Positions 5,266 to 12,183 of a stretch of 12,183 nt of DNA are shown one piece after another. The stretch is taken from the NCBI GenBank assembly GCA_002418825.1, contig DIEW01000055.1:1-12183 (forward strand). The letters run 5' to 3'. The DNA comes from Syntrophaceae bacterium UBA5764 (GTDB taxonomy: Bacteria > Desulfobacterota > Syntrophia > Syntrophales > Smithellaceae). Each line of letters opens with the position of its first letter. The first letter of the stretch is position 1. A model generated the notes under the pieces. It was not told the DNA's origin, searched no databases, and worked only from the letters and a program-made list of their open reading frames with translations. The translations under genes and the position numbers were made by a program.

Positions 5266-7623
5266 ATGGCTAAAATTACGGGAACAAACATGCGTAAACC
5301 AAGCTCATATTCAGAGTGGTCCATAAAGGATACGCTTTCCAACGCACCGCAGGTGGAAGAACTTTTAAAAAATCTTGAATTCCATAAATCTATCCAAAAT
5401 GTAAACAACCGCATAAACAGCGCAGAAAATATTAAGGAAATAATTGTTGATATAAAAGAAGATATCCGCAAACTGTTCAACATAAACAGGTTGAAAATTT
5501 ACGCCATAGATAAAGAAAAGAAAGAGCTTTACACCTTCAATTCCGATAACGACGGCCTCACGGAAATTCGTTTGGCTGTAAGTAACGTCTCGATTGCCGG
5601 TTACGCGGCAAACAATAAAAAAACCGTTATCATAAATGATGTCTATGATGAACGAGAATTAAGAAAAATTAACGACAAATTGAAGTTTGACCGCAGTTCG
5701 GACAGGCAACTAGGAGTGTTAACGGGTCAGGTTGTGGCAATACCCATTATGCATGAACATAACATAATGGGTGTTCTGGAAGTTATGACTCAAAAAGGCG
5801 AAGAGAAAATTGAGGATTACCGTCAAATTTTTCTCGATGAGATATGCAGTGTGTTGGGAATCGCATTTTATAATCACGAAAGATTTAACAAACAAAAACG
5901 TCTTTCCAAATTTGATTACTTAATCAGACAAGGATACGTCACCCAGGCACAAATAGACGCAGCCACGGAAGAAGCTCGCGAAGACAAAGAATCAGTGGAA
6001 AATATTCTTATAAAAAAATACAACATACCTAAAGAAGATATAGGCATATCTCTGGCTGAATGCTACGGTTGCGAATTCATCACTTATAATGATAAAATAT
6101 CAATACCGGTCGATTTGTTAAAAAATCTCAACAAACCGTATCTAAAAAGGGAAACATGGGTGCCTTTGGAAAGGATTGATGGAAAAATCAGGGTTCTTGT
6201 CGATGATCCGACGAACATACTCAAGCGGGATGCCATTGAAGGACTTTTAAAAACAAAAGCAATTAAATACGATGTCAGTTTTGCGGATGATATTATAAAA
6301 TACATCGACAGGTTTTTTGCAAAATCACAAAATAACACCTCCATAGATGAAATAATTGGCAGATTAGAACAGGATGAAGAAGTTTTTGAAGAAGAAGAAA
6401 ATGGTGAGCTCATCACCGAATCGCACAGCGTCATCATGCAGTTGGTTAATAAAATAATCGATGAGGCATATGCTCGCCGTGCTTCCGACATACATATCGA
6501 ACCAAACACGGACACGAAAAGTGTAGATGTTAGATACCGTATTGACGGAGAATGTTCTCTCTATCAGACTTTGCCTTACAGCTACCGAGCTGCGGTTATT
6601 TCGCGTATTAAGATCATGTCCAACCTTGACATCACCGTCAAAAGACTGCCCCAGGACGGAAAAATCAAATACAAAAAAGCCGGTGATGAGGAAATTGAGC
6701 TGCGCGTCGCCACAATACCAACACAGGGCGGCGTGGAAGATATCGTCCTTCGAATTCTGGCTAAAGGCAAAACCATGCCATTGGAAGAGATGGCTTTGTC
6801 CAAAAGAAACTACTCTGAATTACTAAAAGTGATGGAACAACCCTACGGCATGATTTTATGCGTTGGACCTACCGGCTCCGGAAAAACTACCACCCTTCAT
6901 GCCGGTCTCAAACATATCAATACTCCGGGCAGAAAAATATGGACGGCAGAAGATCCGGTGGAAATCACCCAACATGGCCTCAGGCAGGTGCAGGTTCAGC
7001 CGAAAATAGGCTTTGACTTTGCCGCGGCAATGCGTTCCTTCCTGCGCGCAGATCCTGACGTAATCATGGTCGGTGAAATGCGCGATTTTGAAACAGCCAA
7101 GATTGGCGTGGAAGCATCGCTTACCGGCCACCTTGTTTTAAGTACCCTGCATACCAACAGCGCACCGGAAACAATCGTTCGCTTGCTGGATATGGGTATT
7201 GATCCGCTTAATTTTGCCGATGCTCTGCTCGCCATCCTGGCACAAAGACTAGTGAGAACGCTTTGTACAAAATGCAAGGAATCTTATCACCCCACCAAAG
7301 AAGAATATGACGAAATTGTAGAAACTTACGGCAAAAATAATTTTGATAAATTGAACATACCTTTTACAAGCGATTTAACGCTTTACCGCCCTAAAGGTTG
7401 TAACATGTGTGATGGAACAGGCTATCATGGACGCATGGGCATACATGAGCTTCTTATTGCTTCAGACAATATCAAAAGGATGATTCAAAGACATGAAAGC
7501 GTCGAACAAATCCGGGATTTGGCTATCGAAGAGGGCATGACAACCCTTTTGCAAGACGGTATCCAAAAAGCACTGCACGGATATACAGACATGAAACAGG
7601 TAAGGCGCGTCTGTATCAAATAA
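5266..7623 (+). CDS. GAF-containing PilB/GspE-type assembly ATPase
   Basis: A 785-residue hexameric motor ATPase of the type IV pilus / type II secretion family. Residues 45-205 look like a GAF domain (VSIAGYAANNKKTVIINDVYD, split at about 108-128; AIPIMHEHNIMGVLEVM near 158-174). Residues 212-350 are a divergent MshEN/T2SSE N-domain, followed by an acidic linker (368-381). The ATPase core has the Asp box ASDIHIEP (406-413) and RYRIDGE (423-429), Walker A GPTGSGKT (534-541), Walker B DPDVIMVGE (596-604), His box TGHLVLSTLHT (620-630) and a zinc tetracysteine (Cys667, Cys670, Cys712, Cys715). It is longer than usual PilB (about 560-570) because of the GAF domain. No good ribosome site precedes 5266; the ATG at 5290 with GGGA (5279-5282) is an alternative start. 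No pilin, PilC, PilT or secretin gene is nearby, so PilB versus GspE cannot be settled. Confidence 0.92.
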   Translation: MAKITGTNMRKPSSYSEWSIKDTLSNAPQVEELLKNLEFHKSIQNVNNRINSAENIKEIIVDIKEDIRKLFNINRLKIYAIDKEKKELYTFNSDNDGLTEIRLAVSNVSIAGYAANNKKTVIINDVYDERELRKINDKLKFDRSSDRQLGVLTGQVVAIPIMHEHNIMGVLEVMTQKGEEKIEDYRQIFLDEICSVLGIAFYNHERFNKQKRLSKFDYLIRQGYVTQAQIDAATEEAREDKESVENILIKKYNIPKEDIGISLAECYGCEFITYNDKISIPVDLLKNLNKPYLKRETWVPLERIDGKIRVLVDDPTNILKRDAIEGLLKTKAIKYDVSFADDIIKYIDRFFAKSQNNTSIDEIIGRLEQDEEVFEEEENGELITESHSVIMQLVNKIIDEAYARRASDIHIEPNTDTKSVDVRYRIDGECSLYQTLPYSYRAAVISRIKIMSNLDITVKRLPQDGKIKYKKAGDEEIELRVATIPTQGGVEDIVLRILAKGKTMPLEEMALSKRNYSELLKVMEQPYGMILCVGPTGSGKTTTLHAGLKHINTPGRKIWTAEDPVEITQHGLRQVQVQPKIGFDFAAAMRSFLRADPDVIMVGEMRDFETAKIGVEASLTGHLVLSTLHTNSAPETIVRLLDMGIDPLNFADALLAILAQRLVRTLCTKCKESYHPTKEEYDEIVETYGKNNFDKLNIPFTSDLTLYRPKGCNMCDGTGYHGRMGIHELLIASDNIKRMIQRHESVEQIRDLAIEEGMTTLLQDGIQKALHGYTDMKQVRRVCIK

Positions 7624-7637
7624 TTTTTTCTCATAAG

Positions 7638-8186
7638 TCAAGTAATATCGCTAAAGTAATCGGCCGAAAATACGTAAATTTCCGTATCTTTTTCTTTCCA
7701 CGCTTGAGACGGCAAACCTGCTTTATGGCAGGTTTCCTGCAAAAAAGTTTGTCTGTCCATTTTATGCTCAGTGGCAACCTGCGGCAGCAACAAACCTGAA
7801 TTATAACCGCGCACAACGTATAAACCGTGTCTTCCCACTTCAATTTCGTTGATATCGTTAATGCGCCTCAAAGGACTTAAAACAGAGACCTCGAAATTTA
7901 AATCTCTAAGTTCTTCCGGCTGCAGAGCAGGGAATCTGGGATCATGAAACGCCGCCGCGATTGCCATTTCCTGTACCGTTTCCCAAAGCGGTTTAACCGC
8001 TTTAATGTAACCTATACATCCGCGCAAGCGATTATGTTTTTTTATCGTCACAAACGCGCCCCTTTTTTCTTTAAGCACCGGTAAATCCACCGTGAATTTC
8101 GGCATTTCTCTATCCTGAACTTTGGCGGCAATTGTTTTTTTCACGATATCCAGCAGGACGTCTCTTTCTTTTTTAGTTAATTCCAT
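7638..8186 (-). CDS. amrA: AMMECR1-domain protein (AmmeMemoRadiSam system protein A)
   Basis: A 182-residue protein covering the whole AMMECR1 domain. The hallmark LRGCIGY is at 54-60, followed by HDPRFPAL (81-88), NFEVSVLSPLRRI (97-109), VGRHGLYV (117-124), GLLLPQVA (131-138) and CHKAGLPSQAW (153-163), all in the order usual for the family. In bacteria this domain is commonly encoded with a MEMO protein and a radical SAM enzyme; the biochemical role is not established. The MEMO gene is the next gene upstream, 155 bases away, and the radical SAM member is not in the window. AAGGGGAA (8191-8198) is a good ribosome site. It converges with the PilB-like gene, 14 bases between stops. Family call is secure; function unknown. 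Confidence 0.9.
   Translation of the reverse strand: MELTKKERDVLLDIVKKTIAAKVQDREMPKFTVDLPVLKEKRGAFVTIKKHNRLRGCIGYIKAVKPLWETVQEMAIAAAFHDPRFPALQPEELRDLNFEVSVLSPLRRINDINEIEVGRHGLYVVRGYNSGLLLPQVATEHKMDRQTFLQETCHKAGLPSQAWKEKDTEIYVFSADYFSDIT
7714..7735. repeat. Perfect 8-bp inverted repeat inside the AMMECR1 gene
   Basis: AAACCTGC (7714-7721) and GCAGGTTT (7728-7735) are exact complements with a 6-base loop. It lies about 90 bases past the convergent PilB-like stop and inside codons for the conserved CHKAGL segment. No T-run follows on either strand, so it is not a standard terminator. Confidence 0.5.
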
Positions 8187-8264
8187 TTTTATTCCCCTTG
8201 ATAAATAAATCTCAACTAATCAATAATTCCTGCCATTATCAACATAAAAACCGCGGCACAATTT

Positions 8265-8281
8265 AGGGATTCTTTCTCCCT
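8265..8281. repeat. Small inverted repeat between the MEMO and AMMECR1 genes
   Basis: AGGGA (8265-8269) and TCCCT (8277-8281) can pair around a 7-base loop. It lies in the 155-base gap (8187-8341), the largest gap within the minus-strand block. The stem is short and no T-run follows on the minus strand. I see no convincing promoter in this gap. Confidence 0.3.
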
Positions 8282-8341
8282 GTTTACAAATATTTTGCCG
8301 AACAAAACAAAATTCTTTTTTGCGCTGTAATTTTTTTATAG

Positions 8342-9166
8342 CTATCGATAGAAAACCGCCGACACATAGCCGACGACAGAACTTTTGTCACCGGTCACAT
8401 CGCCGGAATTCGCGTATTTCATAATTTTCGACTTAACCGCACCTAATCCCCTTGTCGCCAGCATGGCCACAGCCATGGGGCCTCCGCCGCAAGCTTCGGT
8501 AGAGTCATTGCGTAAACTTACGAGCAATCCCTCCGCGTCTGCTTTTTCCAGATACCGTATGGCAACATCATCAAGTTTTTTTGCCTCGCGATAGTCGTGA
8601 AAATGAGACAAATCGGAACTGCCCACAACCAATACTTTCTTTTTACGTGCGACCTGATTTATGATTCGGGCAAGTTCTCGACATGTATTTTCGTTCTGAT
8701 CTCCCATCACCAAGGGAACAAAGGAAAAATCGCCCAGCGCAATCTGCAAGAAAGGAAGTTGGATTTCAACAGAATGCTCCTGCATGTGAGCGGCGGGAAT
8801 ATCCTTAATTACGTTACTGGAAAAAATAATTTCACGAGCCGAAATCTCATCGACCGGAATAACGCCCAGAGGTGTTTCATAACCGCCCTGGGGGTAAACA
8901 GACACTCCGTGAAAAGCCACACGATGGCTTGGTCCGACAACAAAAACGGCATCATATTTTTCACCACGAATCAGTTTATAGGCATGCGCCGCGATTTGTC
9001 CGGAATACATATAACCAGCATGCGGCGAAATAAGAGCCAAAATATCACCGTCAATCCGCATATCCGGAACCAATTGGAAATAATCTTCAATGTCGCGGCG
9101 CAAAACATCAGGCCGCCCTGGATACCAAGAACCCGCGATTACCGATTTTCTAATTTCTTTTTTCAT
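8342..9166 (-). CDS. amrB: MEMO1-family protein (AmmeMemoRadiSam system protein B)
   Basis: A 274-residue MEMO-like protein, related in fold to class III extradiol dioxygenases. It starts with the family pattern IRKSVIAGSWYPG and carries SPHAGYMYSG (48-56), VVGPSHRV (76-83), EHSVEIQLPFL (130-140), SSDLSHF (183-189) and EACGGGP (224-230). His49, His81 and Cys226 correspond to the metal-ligand set His49, His81 and Cys244 described for human MEMO1, so a metal-binding pocket appears intact. It begins 11 bases after the stop of the cysteine synthase-CysRS fusion, which implies cotranscription. The ATG at 9166 fits the family N-terminus, but no Shine-Dalgarno sequence precedes it, so coupling to the upstream gene is likely. 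The reaction catalysed by bacterial MEMO proteins is not established. Confidence 0.9.
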   Translation of the reverse strand: MKKEIRKSVIAGSWYPGRPDVLRRDIEDYFQLVPDMRIDGDILALISPHAGYMYSGQIAAHAYKLIRGEKYDAVFVVGPSHRVAFHGVSVYPQGGYETPLGVIPVDEISAREIIFSSNVIKDIPAAHMQEHSVEIQLPFLQIALGDFSFVPLVMGDQNENTCRELARIINQVARKKKVLVVGSSDLSHFHDYREAKKLDDVAIRYLEKADAEGLLVSLRNDSTEACGGGPMAVAMLATRGLGAVKSKIMKYANSGDVTGDKSSVVGYVSAVFYR

Positions 9167-9177
9167 AAGAGAAATTT

Positions 9178-11502
9178 TTACTTAAAATGCCATATCGCGC
9201 CTTGCGGTGTATCCAAAACATCAACGCCCAACGCCAGAAGTTGATCGCGGATGGAATCCGCTTCCGCCCAATTGTTCACACTTCTGGCGGCATTTCTTTT
9301 GTCAATAAGCTCTTTTATTTTCTTTATCTCTGAACGTGTAACCTGTGTATCAAACTCAATAATCCCCACCACTTCATTGATACTTTTTAACGCCGTCAGT
9401 GCTTTTTGAGCATTGCTCTTGCCTATTAAGCCGTCAGCCAAGAGATTATTAATTTTCCCCATAAACTCGAAAATAACAGCCAGTGCGGCGGCAATGTTTA
9501 AATCGTCATCTAGTGCCGATTCGAATCCACTTCTAAGATCATATATCAGCTGATCCATGTCCGCAAAACCACCGTCTTCTTTTTCAATAGCGGCAAGACG
9601 AGAAATAAAGACATTAATTTTTTTGACCGTGTTTTTCGCCGATTTCAATGCTTCTTCCGTAAAACTAATGGGTTTGCGGTAGTTGATTCCCAGCAGAAAA
9701 AATCTGATATCCGCACCGCGATAACCTTTTTGTTTTAATTGTTTCAGCGTGATCGCGTTATTCAGTGAACGAGACATTTTTCGGCCATTGATCAAGACCA
9801 ATTCGACATTGATCCAATAATTGGCCCCGGTTTGCCCGGACAACGCCTTGTTAATTGCCAGAATATTTTCTCCATGAGGGAACGTTTCGTCAACACCGCC
9901 TATGTTGATGTCATAAACCGGCCCCAGATACTTATTAGCAATGGCCGCGCATTCCAAATGCCAGGAAGGCCTTACGCTACCCCACCGAGTATTGTAATAT
10001 ATGCCTCTTTTCAATTCGTTCAGGTTGGCTCTTTTAAACAGCGCGAAATCCGCGGGGCTGTCTTTGTCGTAATCGTCGAGATCAATGGATTTACCCTGTC
10101 TGGTCTTCGATAAATCTACGTTGGAAAGAATGCCGTAATCGGACAATTTGGAAATATCAAAATAAACAGACCGTAGTTTTTCATAAGCAAAACTTTTTTC
10201 GGCCAGTTTATCAGCGATATTGAACATTTCTTCAATATTATCAGAGGCCTTTACGTAAATATTTTCTCTGCGGATATTTAAAAATTCCACATCTTCCAAG
10301 AATATTCCCGTATACTTGGCTGAATAGTCGGACAAATTCATGGCGGCTTTATCCGACCCTTTAATCGATTTATCCGTAATATCCACTATATCCACAACAT
10401 GCTTTGCGGCGAAGCCTTTATAAGTCAAATAACGGCAAATCAGATCGGCCAGGACAAAGCGGCGGTAATTACCCAGATGAGGCGCATCGTGAACGGTGGG
10501 ACCACAGGTATGTATGGTTACCTCACCGGCCTTGAGCGGTTTAAAAATGGTCTTCTGCCGTTTTATGACATTATAAAAGTAAAAGGAAGGAAGCTCTTCT
10601 TTAAATGTGTACAGCGGAGTGCTCAGGTATCTTTCACCGCTATCAGGAAAAATGACCACGATCAACCCTTCCGTCAGCTGCCTGGCTTTCTGAGCAGCTA
10701 CAAACATAGCCGCCCCGGAACTCATCCCCGCCAATATGCCCTCTTCGCGGGCGAGCCTTCGCGCCGTTTCAAACGCGTCTTCGTCCAAAATATTTATTTT
10801 CTCATCCAAAAGGGCTTTATCAAATATCCCGGGACGATAAGATTCCTTCATATTTTTTAGCCCTTGAATCTTGTGCTTCAAATAGGGTTCAACACCTATG
10901 ATTTTAATGCTCGGATTCAATTCCTTAAGGCGCCGGGAAATTCCCATGGCTGTGCCGGTTGTTCCCAGACTCGCAACAACCATGGTGACTCCACCATCAG
11001 TCTGCTGCCATATTTCTTGGGCAGTGCCGTAGTAATGAGCCGTAATATTGTCTTTATTGTTAAATTGATCGGTGCAAAAATATTTTCCGGGATTTTCCCG
11101 TAGCATTTTATAAACATATTCAATGGAGCCGTCCGTCCCCAAATTGGCCGGCGTAAAATACAATTGCGCCCCTAGAGCCTTGAGAATTTTTTTTCTTTCT
11201 TCGCTGGCCGACTCGGGCATTGCCAAGCACAACTTATACCCTTTTGCGGCGGCAATCATTGCCAAGCCTATTCCCGTATTACCGCTGGTGGCTTCTAAGA
11301 TGATTTTCTGGGGTGTCAAATCCCCTCTTTCCTCCGCGCCTTTGATCATAAAAAAGGCGGTACGGTCCTTGATGGAGCCGCCGGGATTTGCACTTTCCAG
11401 TTTGGCGAATATCTTCACTTTCTTGTTAGGATTAAGCTTCTGAATCCCGACCAAAGGCGTATTGCCAATGGCATCAATTATATTTTTCCAGTTTTTATTC
11501 AT
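9178..11502 (-). CDS. Fusion of CysM-type cysteine synthase and cysteinyl-tRNA synthetase
   Basis: A 774-residue two-domain protein. Residues 1-300 are a PLP-dependent cysteine synthase: NTPLV (14-18), PLP lysine Lys45 in GGSIKDR, TSGNTG (72-77), the phosphate loop LGTTGTAMG (179-187) and PDSG (286-289). The stretch from GTTGT through GLKNMK to YLSTPLY resembles CysM more than CysK. Residues 308-774 are a complete class I cysteinyl-tRNA synthetase: Cys333 in TCGPTVHD, HIGH-like HLGN (342-345), WHLEC (514-518), KMSRS (575-579), RFFLLGINYR (600-609), DDDLN (665-669) and the C-terminal DKRNAAR...DVLDTPQGAIW region. Both halves are full length and no frameshift is needed. The synthetase half departs from consensus at DINIGG (for DIHGGG), FPHGENI (for FPHHENE), WINVEL (for WMHxGM) and RSLNN (for KSLGN). 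Substrate channelling of cysteine to tRNA is inference. Only a weak AGG precedes the ATG. Confidence 0.93.
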   Translation of the reverse strand: MNKNWKNIIDAIGNTPLVGIQKLNPNKKVKIFAKLESANPGGSIKDRTAFFMIKGAEERGDLTPQKIILEATSGNTGIGLAMIAAAKGYKLCLAMPESASEERKKILKALGAQLYFTPANLGTDGSIEYVYKMLRENPGKYFCTDQFNNKDNITAHYYGTAQEIWQQTDGGVTMVVASLGTTGTAMGISRRLKELNPSIKIIGVEPYLKHKIQGLKNMKESYRPGIFDKALLDEKINILDEDAFETARRLAREEGILAGMSSGAAMFVAAQKARQLTEGLIVVIFPDSGERYLSTPLYTFKEELPSFYFYNVIKRQKTIFKPLKAGEVTIHTCGPTVHDAPHLGNYRRFVLADLICRYLTYKGFAAKHVVDIVDITDKSIKGSDKAAMNLSDYSAKYTGIFLEDVEFLNIRRENIYVKASDNIEEMFNIADKLAEKSFAYEKLRSVYFDISKLSDYGILSNVDLSKTRQGKSIDLDDYDKDSPADFALFKRANLNELKRGIYYNTRWGSVRPSWHLECAAIANKYLGPVYDINIGGVDETFPHGENILAINKALSGQTGANYWINVELVLINGRKMSRSLNNAITLKQLKQKGYRGADIRFFLLGINYRKPISFTEEALKSAKNTVKKINVFISRLAAIEKEDGGFADMDQLIYDLRSGFESALDDDLNIAAALAVIFEFMGKINNLLADGLIGKSNAQKALTALKSINEVVGIIEFDTQVTRSEIKKIKELIDKRNAARSVNNWAEADSIRDQLLALGVDVLDTPQGAIWHFK

Positions 11503-11589
11503 ATATTAAGGCCTGAATAACAACTCTTCTCTATTAAATTGGGGAAGCATGTAAAACTTATCGCGACAGGGAAAGACAAGCGAAACAAA

Positions 11590-12006
11590 CTAGCTATCCA
11601 TCTTCAGCCCGGGAATTTTAATAAATTGAACGCCTTCTTCCCTTAAGTTGTTTTCTTCTTGGGGAGTGGTCGTGCCTTTAATATTACGTTTCTCTTCCTC
11701 TCCAAAATGTATCTTCAAAGCAACTTCAGCGAATTTATCTCCTACATCTTCAAAATTTTTATCAATATATTGATGCAGAAGTTGCAGCGCTTTAAAAGGA
11801 GAAATTTCTTTTTCCCGAAGATTGTCCGCCACGCGAGAATCTTTACCCATAATCGTAATGGAAGAAGGAACAATTTCCACATTGCAGCTGTTGCAAACCG
11901 GACAGGAGATCAGCTTTTCTGAACTCTGCAAAACCCAAGACCGCCGGTCTTTAAACCACCCCTCAAATGTGTGGCCTTTTTCGCATTTTAAATCATAAAT
12001 AATCAC
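11590..12006 (-). CDS. DUF1178 family zinc-ribbon-like protein
   Basis: A 138-residue protein with the DUF1178 hallmark at its N-terminus: IIYDLKCEKGHTFEGWF (2-18), then SCPVCNSC (34-41). Cys8, His12, Cys35, Cys38 and Cys41 could form a zinc ribbon. A variable central part leads to a helical segment (about 70-102) and a C-terminal EEGVQFIKIPGL motif, also usual for the family. Function is unknown. The start is GTG at 12006, because translation from it gives the family N-terminus exactly; AGGA lies upstream but at a longer than ideal distance. It is the first gene of the minus-strand block, 87 bases before the cysteine synthase-CysRS fusion, so the two may be cotranscribed. Confidence 0.85.
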   Translation of the reverse strand: MIIYDLKCEKGHTFEGWFKDRRSWVLQSSEKLISCPVCNSCNVEIVPSSITIMGKDSRVADNLREKEISPFKALQLLHQYIDKNFEDVGDKFAEVALKIHFGEEEKRNIKGTTTPQEENNLREEGVQFIKIPGLKMDS

Positions 12007-12046
12007 TTCTATCTTGTGTTCCTCTGCTTAAATTTGATTTTGCGTC

Positions 12047-12075
12047 ATTTTAACACGTTGCCGTATAAAAAACAA
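12047..12075 (-). promoter_or_regulatory. Possible sigma-70-type promoter of the DUF1178 gene and block
   Basis: Read on the minus strand, TTGTTT (12075-12070) and TAAAAT (12052-12047) are separated by 17 bases. The -10 matches 5 of 6 consensus positions and the -35 only 3 of 6. A start near 12040 would give a leader of about 34 bases before the GTG at 12006. I found no better candidate in 12007-12183 and no convincing separate promoter in the 87-base gap before the fusion gene. Confidence 0.35.
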
Positions 12076-12183
12076 TCATCTAATAAAGCCTTCTAAAAAA
12101 ACACATCTAATGGCAGCATAGTTTATGCATGAACGGAAAAAGTATTTTTAAATGAAATAAAAAAGTGGACATTTAGAAATAAA

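Noticed and set aside
8597..9244. Open frame of 215 codons on the plus strand
   Set aside because: It lies opposite the MEMO gene, which has strong family motifs throughout; its own product shows no recognisable domain.
10399..10860. Open frame of 153 codons on the plus strand
   Set aside because: It is antisense to the junction of the cysteine synthase-CysRS fusion, where both halves have clear motifs; no domain is seen in it.
12076..12183. Right-edge AT-rich sequence, checked for a gene start or RNA
   Set aside because: ATG-led frames such as the ones at 12112 and 12126 end after a few codons. No tRNA fold, terminator or repeat was seen.

Overview
The window is AT-rich bacterial DNA with dense gene packing and no tRNA, rRNA, insertion sequence, CRISPR array or integrase that I can see. 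A sigma-54 two-component pair, a PilB/GspE-type ATPase with an added GAF domain, a roadblock-like protein, DUF1178 and the AMMECR1/MEMO pair together suggest a Gram-negative, deltaproteobacterial-type genome (Desulfobacterota, Syntrophobacterota or Myxococcota sense). That placement is inference, not a marker-gene identification.

Left edge (1-850): a probable terminator tail from a gene outside the window, then a membrane-anchored DUF218/YdcF-like protein on the minus strand. A 204-base divergent intergenic region follows. It is full of inverted repeats: two face-to-face TTGACA boxes, a TGCAAT dyad and two abutting stem-loops.

Plus-strand block (851-7623): a soluble histidine kinase overlaps by 8 bases an NtrC-class sigma-54 activator. 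Behind them lies a very good -24/-12 promoter at 3388-3404. It heads a three-gene operon: (i) a receiver domain joined to a long, highly charged helix built from about eight tandem 24-residue units; (ii) a small roadblock/LC7-like protein; (iii) a 785-residue GAF - MshEN-like - PilB/GspE ATPase. A receiver plus long helix (compare FrzS and AglZ), a roadblock protein (compare MglB) and a pilus motor are the parts that control type IV pilus polarity in Myxococcus. The block is therefore a candidate self-contained, sigma-54-controlled pilus or secretion-motor control module. This is the most interesting system in the window.

Minus-strand block (12006 down to 7638): a DUF1178 zinc-ribbon protein, a single 774-residue ORF fusing a CysM-type cysteine synthase to a full-length cysteinyl-tRNA synthetase, then MEMO (AmmeMemoRadiSam B) and AMMECR1 (AmmeMemoRadiSam A). 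The synthetase half keeps HIGH-like, KMSRS and C-terminal signatures but has lost several normally invariant active-site residues, including one zinc ligand. The fusion could hand new cysteine directly to the tRNA-charging domain, or could be a specialised paralogue. The plus and minus blocks converge at 7623/7638 with a 14-base gap.
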